Below are positions 58,891-64,000 of a stretch of DNA of 64,000 bases, one piece after another. Position 1 is the first letter of the stretch, and the number at the start of each line of letters is the position of its first letter. A program made the translations under genes and the position numbers. The stretch is from CAYRTD01 sp964528675 (GTDB lineage Bacteria > Bacteroidota > Bacteroidia > Bacteroidales > GCA-2748055): assembly GCA_964528675.1 (NCBI GenBank), contig CAZGTU010000009.1, positions 32,584 through 96,583 of the forward strand, read 5' to 3'. Under the pieces are notes generated by a model, which was not told where the DNA came from, did not search any database, and saw nothing but the letters and a program-made list of their open reading frames with translations.

Positions 58891-60081
58891 ATGAAGACCG
58901 TTGACAATTTTGATTTTTCAGAAAAGAAAGCCATTATGAGGGTTGATTTCAATGTCCCTCTGAATGCTGATTTTGAGGTAACGGATGACACAAGAATCCG
59001 TGCTGCCATACCCTCCATTAAGAAAATACTCGAAGACGGGGGAGCAGCTATACTGATGTCTCACCTTGGTCGTCCCAAAGAAGGTCCCGAGGAAAAATTC
59101 TCATTGAAACATGTGATTTCCACACTCTCTTCACAGCTCGGAACAGAGGTAAAATTTGCTTCTGACTGTATTGGGGAAGAAACACTGGAAATGAAAAAAA
59201 ATCTGAAACCCGGTGAAGTTCTCCTGCTCGAAAATCTTCGCTTTTATAAGGAAGAAACAAAAGGGGATAAAGATTTTGCCAAAAAGCTTGCCGAAGGAGC
59301 CGATGTTTATGTGAATGATGCATTTGGAACAGCTCACAGGGCACATGCTTCCACTACCATCGTTGCAGAATTCTTCGAAAAAGATAAAGTATTCGGTTAT
59401 CTCATTAAGAATGAACTTTCTGCTATGGACAAAGTACTGAAAAAGCCTGATCATCCTTTTACTGCAATCATGGGAGGAGCAAAAGTATCGGACAAGATCC
59501 AGGTAATTGAAAATCTGCTGGATAAAGTAGACAACCTGATTATCGGAGGAGGAATGACCTACACATTCGTAAAAGCAAAAGGAGGAAATATAGGTGATTC
59601 TCTCTGTGAAGAAGATAAGACAGACATGGCGCTTGATATTATTAAGAAAGCAGAGGAAAAAGGCGTAAACCTGGTCCTTCCTGTTGACCAGGTACTCGCT
59701 GATAAATTTGAAAATGATGCAAACACTGAATCTGCAGCCATAGCAGATGGCAAGGATGGCATGATGGGACTGGATATTGGTGATGACACCATCAATCTTT
59801 TCAGTGATGTAATAATGAAATCAAAGACCATCCTATGGAATGGTCCCATGGGTGTATTTGAAATGGAAAAATTCCGGAATGGAACTGTAGCCATTGCCAA
59901 AGCCATTGCCAAAGCAACCGAGGAAGGAGCTTTCAGCCTTGTAGGCGGAGGTGATTCAGTTGCCGCAGTCAACAAATTCGGGCTTGCCGATAAAGTCAGT
60001 TATGTTTCCACCGGTGGCGGGGCTATGCTGGAATATGTGGAAGGTAAGAAATTACCCGGTATTGAGGCGATACGGTCGTGA
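58891..60081 (+). CDS. pgk: Phosphoglycerate kinase
   Basis: A 396-residue protein. The N-terminal RVDFNVPLNADFEVTDDTRI, substrate loop SHLGRPKE, LLLENLRFYKEE and VNDAFGTAHRAHAST are diagnostic, and the nucleotide-binding GGAKVSDKIQVI and SLVGGGDSVAAVNKFG follow. Length is normal. It interconverts 1,3-bisphosphoglycerate and 3-phosphoglycerate with ATP formation. It is monocistronic, with a hairpin downstream. Confidence 0.97.
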   Translation: MKTVDNFDFSEKKAIMRVDFNVPLNADFEVTDDTRIRAAIPSIKKILEDGGAAILMSHLGRPKEGPEEKFSLKHVISTLSSQLGTEVKFASDCIGEETLEMKKNLKPGEVLLLENLRFYKEETKGDKDFAKKLAEGADVYVNDAFGTAHRAHASTTIVAEFFEKDKVFGYLIKNELSAMDKVLKKPDHPFTAIMGGAKVSDKIQVIENLLDKVDNLIIGGGMTYTFVKAKGGNIGDSLCEEDKTDMALDIIKKAEEKGVNLVLPVDQVLADKFENDANTESAAIADGKDGMMGLDIGDDTINLFSDVIMKSKTILWNGPMGVFEMEKFRNGTVAIAKAIAKATEEGAFSLVGGGDSVAAVNKFGLADKVSYVSTGGGAMLEYVEGKKLPGIEAIRS

Positions 60082-60117
60082 TCGGGGATTTATCCGGATC
60101 AGTAATATTTATTTTTT

Positions 60118-60140
60118 ACACCCTCTGACCCGGAGGGTGT
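60118..60140 (+). terminator. Hairpin downstream of pgk
   Basis: ACACCCTC (60118-60125) and GAGGGTGT (60133-60140) form a perfect 8-bp stem with a 7-nt loop. It is 36 bp after the stop. The U-tract is weak (ATCTCTTCG), so termination may be inefficient. Confidence 0.55.
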
Positions 60141-60222
60141 ATCTCTTCGTAGAGAAAATTCATGAATTTTCTTTACAATAGACAGAAAAGACCCGGTAGG
60201 GCAAACAAAGGATTGATTTACC

Positions 60223-61200
60223 GTGACAGATCCTGTATTTCATATCGACACGAATGAAGAATTCGAAAGTGTTGCCCTGGAGATTTTCAGGGAACAATAC
60301 AAATATGTCAAACCCTACCATGAGTTTATAAATTATCTTGGAATTGATGCAGGGGATATCCATTCAACGGAAGATATCCCCTTCCTTCCTGTTGATTTAT
60401 TTAAATATCACAGTATCATCGACCGCAGAAAGCAAGAGCAATTGCTGTTTTTTTCCAGTGGTACCACAGGAATGGAAAGAAGCAAACACTATGTGGCTGA
60501 GGCTGCAATGTATGAAACCAGTTTAACAAAAAGCTTTCAGCAATTTTATGGTTCTCCATCAGATTACTGTATTCTGGCCCTTTTGCCATCTTACCTGGAA
60601 AGAGACGGTTCTTCTCTTGTTTACATGGCAGACAGCTTAATTAAAAAAAGTCAACATGAGGAGAGTGGATTTTATCTTTTTGAATATGATGAACTCATAA
60701 CTAAACTGAAAAAACTAAAAGCTGAGAAACAAAAAACCCTGGTTATCGGAGTTAGTTTTGCATTTCTTGAACTGGCAAACGATTATGAAGAAGATCTCTC
60801 GGGCAGCATTTTCATGGAAACGGGAGGGATGAAAGGAAGGAGAAAAGAAATTATCCGCCGGGAATTACATGAAATACTTAAAAGCAGCTTCAATCTTTCA
60901 TCCGTACATTCAGAATATGGAATGACGGAATTATTGTCCCAGGCTTATTCATACGGTGATGGAGTATTTTATACCCCTCCCTGGATGAAGATTCTCATCA
61001 GGGATAGCCATGATCCATTCTGTATTTTACCACCGGAAAGGTCGGGTATTATTAATGTCATTGATCTTGCCAATCGTTACAGTTGTTCATTTCTGGCCAC
61101 TTCAGACATTGGAAAATTATATAAAGACGGCAGTTTTAAGGTGCTTGGCAGAATGGATTCCAGTGATATCAGGGGCTGCAATTTACTGGTAGGAGGATAG
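60223..61200 (+). CDS. LuxE-like acyl-protein synthetase / AMP-binding family protein
   Basis: A 325-residue protein with a GTG start (60223). The acyl-activating signature is FFSSGTTGMERSKHYV, and later motifs are METGGMKGRRKEIIRRELH and SVHSEYGMTELLSQAY. The family (LuxE PF04443 type) activates carboxylic acids on ATP and passes them to a protein thiol. The role in non-luminous Bacteroidota is unknown. It is convergent with the DUF502 gene, 4 bp apart. Confidence 0.88.
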   Translation: MTDPVFHIDTNEEFESVALEIFREQYKYVKPYHEFINYLGIDAGDIHSTEDIPFLPVDLFKYHSIIDRRKQEQLLFFSSGTTGMERSKHYVAEAAMYETSLTKSFQQFYGSPSDYCILALLPSYLERDGSSLVYMADSLIKKSQHEESGFYLFEYDELITKLKKLKAEKQKTLVIGVSFAFLELANDYEEDLSGSIFMETGGMKGRRKEIIRRELHEILKSSFNLSSVHSEYGMTELLSQAYSYGDGVFYTPPWMKILIRDSHDPFCILPPERSGIINVIDLANRYSCSFLATSDIGKLYKDGSFKVLGRMDSSDIRGCNLLVGG

Positions 61201-61204
61201 GACA

Positions 61205-61771
61205 TTAGCTTTTTGCAGCTCCCCCCGACACCACAAACTTCATAGCATCGGCAGGACTCATCTTAAGGGGTCTGACATGCTCCCTGGGAACCACAAACAT
61301 TTCTCCTGAAAAATTATAGGAGTGAGGAAAATATACAGCCACTTTGTCTTTAATATCAAGATCGGTCAGGTCTTCCTGTGTTAAAAACCCAATTTTCTCA
61401 AGCTCTGAGATGGTATTTACCTTAACCAGTACAGGTTTGTTGAACTTACGTTCCTTTCCGACGAAGGCATTTAAAAGGTCCTTTATTGAATTATAAAGCA
61501 GTTTCAACAACGGAACCCTTCCCAGGAGCTTCTCAAAAAATTTACCCATGGGCTTGAATATTACAGAACGTCCGATAAATCCGAGAAGGCTTATCACCAG
61601 GAATAAGATTATCAAGCCCAGACCGGGAATATTAATATTAAGCCATTGCTGCAGGTATTCCTGGACAAAACCGTCAAGAAAATTAAACAAAAAGTAAATG
61701 ATATATACTGTAATCCCTATTGGCCCAATATAAAGGAGACCCTGGAGAAAATAACTGAATAACTTTTTCAT
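61205..61771 (-). CDS. DUF502-family membrane protein
   Basis: A 188-residue protein with two transmembrane helices (about 8-32 and 48-72) separated by a short loop. It contains LGRVPLLKLLYNSIKDLLNA, the family core, and a C-terminal soluble part with VAVYFPHSYNFSGEMFVVPR. The function is unknown. It is followed by the YjbR-like gene on the same strand. Confidence 0.9.
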   Translation of the reverse strand: MKKLFSYFLQGLLYIGPIGITVYIIYFLFNFLDGFVQEYLQQWLNINIPGLGLIILFLVISLLGFIGRSVIFKPMGKFFEKLLGRVPLLKLLYNSIKDLLNAFVGKERKFNKPVLVKVNTISELEKIGFLTQEDLTDLDIKDKVAVYFPHSYNFSGEMFVVPREHVRPLKMSPADAMKFVVSGGAAKS

Positions 61772-61798
61772 GGAGATACTTTTTATCCAAAGATATCT

Positions 61799-62131
61799 CT
61801 ATTTTTTCTTTTCGGGCAAGGAATTATATACCAGCTCATAAGAATGATTGATCCACTCTTTCATCTCATCCTCAGAAGCAAATTCATATAGCACCGTATT
61901 CCAGTGTTTTTTATTCATATGATAGCCCGGAATAACATAATGATGATGCTCTCTTAATTCAATTGCTCTTTCAGGATCACATTTAAGATTAATCCTCGAA
62001 TCACCGGTGAGGCTCAATGTGGCAAACATTTTACCTGAAACCTTGAATACCAGAGTCTGGTCGTCAAAAGGAAAACCTTCAGTGACATTCTTTTTAGAGA
62101 TGCAGTATTCTCTTATTTCCTCAACATTCAT
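61799..62131 (-). CDS. MmcQ/YjbR-family DNA-binding-like protein
   Basis: A 110-residue protein of the YjbR/CyaY-like fold. KNVTEGFPFDDQTLVFKVSG and YHMNKKHWNTVLYE match the family (N-terminal FPFxxxxxVFKV and C-terminal HWNTV). A function has not been established beyond the structural fold. Confidence 0.9.
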   Translation of the reverse strand: MNVEEIREYCISKKNVTEGFPFDDQTLVFKVSGKMFATLSLTGDSRINLKCDPERAIELREHHHYVIPGYHMNKKHWNTVLYEFASEDEMKEWINHSYELVYNSLPEKKK

Positions 62132-62205
62132 TCAGTCAAAATTTCTAAGCTGATGAAATTTTCAAAATTTCTTAATTTATTTACTGCTCTGATTATGGAA
62201 AGCCC

Positions 62206-62574
62206 TTACCAGTTCACCCCGGGAATAAAAGCTTCCGGGATGTGCTGAACTTTATAACCGAGAGGATCGAAAATTACCAGGAAAAAATCAAACCTGACTT
62301 CCATCATTATATCTTCCTTAAAGATGTAGGCCTCTGCAACATCCACCATGTTTCTCATCTTTCCCCTGCTAAAGATCTCCGATGCATTCTCTTCCCCTCC
62401 GTCCTGCCGGGCTTTCACTTCTACAATTATTAATTTGCCGTCTTTCTCAGCAATGATATCAATCTCTTTGTGGTAATGGCGCCAGTTTCTTGCCCTGATC
62501 CTGTAACCTTTACCTGCCAGATACTCAGCAGCTATGTTTTCTGCTTTCGTACCCCGTTCATTGTGTTGTGCCAT
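62206..62574 (-). CDS. YraN-family (UPF0102) endonuclease-fold protein
   Basis: A 122-residue protein. The HNERGTKAENIAAEYLAGKG start, RARNWRHYHKEIDIIAEKDG (Glu/Asp of the restriction-like core) and LIIVEVKARQDGG are the UPF0102 signatures. The fold is that of Holliday-junction-resolvase-like nucleases. Function unknown. It begins 11 bp after the stop of the peptidase gene. Confidence 0.95.
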   Translation of the reverse strand: MAQHNERGTKAENIAAEYLAGKGYRIRARNWRHYHKEIDIIAEKDGKLIIVEVKARQDGGEENASEIFSRGKMRNMVDVAEAYIFKEDIMMEVRFDFFLVIFDPLGYKVQHIPEAFIPGVNW

Positions 62575-62585
62575 AATATTACGAT

Positions 62586-63491
62586 TTAAGGTTGAAAAAA
62601 AAGAGAAGACTGATCCTCCCCTACCCTTAATTGTAATTTACGGCCAAAAATCAGCGTTTTGTTTTTGAAATCGTGACCTGATGGCACATTAAAGCATACA
62701 GGAATATTATAATGATCGCTGATCTCGTGAATGATTTCAAATTCATTTTTACCAAATGGCTCTTCATTGTCTTTTATAGCGGTAAAACTACCCACAATTA
62801 AAGCCCTTATCCGATTGAGAACTCCGCTAAGCGAAAGGTTCATCATCATCCGGTCAATGTTGTAAAGATATTCATCCACTTCTTCAATAAACAGGATCTT
62901 GTTTTTAAGATCAGGGAATAAAACTGTACCGTTAAGGCTATTCAGTATAGATAGATTCCCGCCAATAAGTTCACCCTCGGCTTCTCCTTCAATATTGAGT
63001 TCATGAGGGGGTAATTGATAACATAAATTCTCACCATAAAGAGCTTTTTTCAAAGTCTTTATACTTTCGTCATCCTTCGTTTTTCTGAGACTGAAAGGCA
63101 TCAAAGCATGCAATGATTCCACCCCGGTAAATTTATTGATATAAGAATGAAAAACTGTGATATCAGAATAACCAATCAGCCATTTAGGATCTTTTTCAAA
63201 ATTTGAAAAATCTACATGTTGCAGGGTCCTTACAGATCCGTATCCTCCCCGGGCACAAAAAACAGCACGAATCTCCCCGTTCTCAATCATCTCCTGCAGA
63301 TCTGCAGCTCTTTCCTCATCTGTTCCCGAGAAGATGAAATGCTTTCCCAGCAAATGTTTTCCTAACTTGCATTTAAGTCCCCATTCCTCCATTAAATGTA
63401 AAAAACTTTCTATTTCAGACCGGTCAACCTTCCTGGCCGGAGCTACTATTCCGACAGTATCTCCTTCTTTCAGATATGGTGGTGTTATCAT
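62586..63491 (-). CDS. S66-family LD-carboxypeptidase
   Basis: A 301-residue protein. The first domain has VGIVAPARKVDRSEIESFLH and FCARGGYGSVRTLQHVDF, and the nucleophile Ser sits in LIGYSDITVFH. The C-terminal segment includes LFIEEVDEYLYNIDRMMMNL (catalytic Glu) and a His in VPSGHDFKNKTLIFG. These are the Ser-Glu-His of LdcA/MccF-type peptidases. It trims the L,D-bond of muropeptides in cell-wall recycling. No signal peptide, so cytoplasmic. Confidence 0.93.
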   Translation of the reverse strand: MITPPYLKEGDTVGIVAPARKVDRSEIESFLHLMEEWGLKCKLGKHLLGKHFIFSGTDEERAADLQEMIENGEIRAVFCARGGYGSVRTLQHVDFSNFEKDPKWLIGYSDITVFHSYINKFTGVESLHALMPFSLRKTKDDESIKTLKKALYGENLCYQLPPHELNIEGEAEGELIGGNLSILNSLNGTVLFPDLKNKILFIEEVDEYLYNIDRMMMNLSLSGVLNRIRALIVGSFTAIKDNEEPFGKNEFEIIHEISDHYNIPVCFNVPSGHDFKNKTLIFGRKLQLRVGEDQSSLFFQP

Positions 63492-63636
63492 TAGATTTCA
63501 ATTTCTTCAAAAATACATTTTTATTCCAAGGTAAGAATAATAAGAATTAGAAAACGTGAGGACAGACGGAGAAAAGTTGGTTTCTATTGGTTTTATTGTC
63601 AAGCTTTCTTTTTCGATTGCCCTTGAGAGATGGAGT

Positions 63637-63666
63637 GGACCATGGACGATGGACCATGGACGATGG
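63637..63666. repeat. Short GGTCYAT-family array with a GATGGAC variant
   Basis: Four 7-bp words alternate GGACCAT and GGACGAT, in the gaccat orientation. The substitution C to G at one position is unique to this array. Confidence 0.75.
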
Positions 63667-63675
63667 AAGGAAGAC

Positions 63676-63743
63676 GTAAACAGTATGCGGTAAACGGTAA
63701 GCAGTAAACGGTAATAAGCAGTAAACGGTAAAAGGTAAACAGT
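63676..63743. repeat. GTAAACGGTAA/GTAAACAGT word array
   Basis: About eight variants of GGTAAAC, GGTAAGC and AGTAAAC lie head to tail over 68 bp. The words are unrelated to GGTCYAT but the mosaic of two or three variant words is the same kind of structure. Confidence 0.8.
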
Positions 63744-63778
63744 TGGGCTATCACTTAAACCCTTAAACGATTACCTGT

Positions 63779-63950
63779 CCGCCAACGCGCTGGCCCAGCT
63801 TCGGCAGGCGGGAACGATTAAACCCTTAAACCCCCAACCCCGCACCGCAGGCCTCCGATACACCGCGTTACATTGTCATTTCGAATCCCCCACGTTTGGC
63901 AGGAGAATAGCTAAGCATTAATAATGATTTTATTTGCCAAACGCTGGGGG
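63779..63950. repeat. Intergenic hairpins and inverted repeat at the right edge
   Basis: CCGCC (63779-63783) pairs with GGCGG (63807-63811) around AACGCGCTGG; this resembles the hairpin at 53439-53474. An inverted repeat follows, with CCCCCACGTTTGGCA (63887-63901) and TGCCAAACGCTGGGGG (63935-63950), arms identical but for one inserted base. No gene is visible from 63492 to the end of the window. Confidence 0.7.
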
Positions 63951-64000
63951 TGAGAAACCTCTCTCTTGCTCCGTCAATAATACACCAAGGGAAGTATCCT

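Noticed and set aside
1..64000. tRNA, rRNA, insertion-sequence or phage genes
   Set aside because: I saw no cloverleaf-like sequence, rRNA segment, transposase, integrase or phage structural gene.

Overview
The window is a chromosomal segment of an uncultured-type member of the Bacteroidota, most likely of the Bacteroidales/Marinilabiliales kind. The signs are a SusC/SusD pair with a hybrid two-component regulator, type IX secretion (T9SS) genes (porX, a porW/sprE homologue, gldH), proteins ending in T9SS sorting domains, Bacteroidota-type promoters (TAnnTTTG at -7), Bacteroidota gene neighbourhoods (holB-ricT-gldH-trmB) and many T/A-rich intergenic hairpins. Two runs of exactly 100 N are each flanked by identical 55-base sequences. 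This is the signature of contig ends overlapping by one assembly k-mer, so the source is probably a draft or metagenome assembly and neither gap is real missing sequence.

Positions 1-19131, all on the minus strand, form a polysaccharide utilisation locus. In transcription order it has a hybrid two-component sensor/regulator, a 36-residue membrane peptide gene, SusC, SusD, a T9SS-exported protein with two near-identical CBM9-like domains, a GH38-like protein that lacks the usual nucleophile, a HAD phosphatase/mutase, a sodium:solute symporter, a GH105 enzyme and a partial secreted enzyme running off the left edge. A pair of 11-bp direct repeats spaced 21 bp apart, just upstream of the membrane-peptide gene and SusC, is a candidate operator. 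GH105 suggests an unsaturated-uronate-containing oligosaccharide as substrate, but the substrate cannot be named from sequence alone.

Positions 19500-32400 hold a small membrane protein, a CDF metal exporter with a promoter abutting its start codon, gltX, a TatD-family hydrolase and tcdA. These are followed by an S23-type four-helix-bundle gene placed between oppositely oriented arrays of a 7-bp word (GGTCYAT), a FISUMP-domain protein with a sulfatase, an orphan T9SS sorting-domain protein, a ZIP transporter, a second sulfatase and a FucP-like sugar transporter. Positions 32400-41300 hold an FMN-binding lipoprotein, threonine catabolism (tdh-kbl), an ABC exporter whose permease is split by an apparent one-base frameshift, a LolA-like protein, YccF, a TraB-family protein and pabB/pabC.

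Positions 41300-63500 are mostly housekeeping genes: B12-dependent ribonucleotide reductase, waaA, plsC, alanine dehydrogenase, tsaE, porX-porW, an Fe-S assembly pair (apbC and a NifU-like protein), an alkyltransferase-like protein, trmB, gldH, ricT, holB, pgk, a LuxE-like protein and several conserved small genes. The intergenic spaces carry at least five families of short-word or palindromic repeats. The GGTCYAT family occurs in at least seven places and is the most striking unexplained feature of the window.
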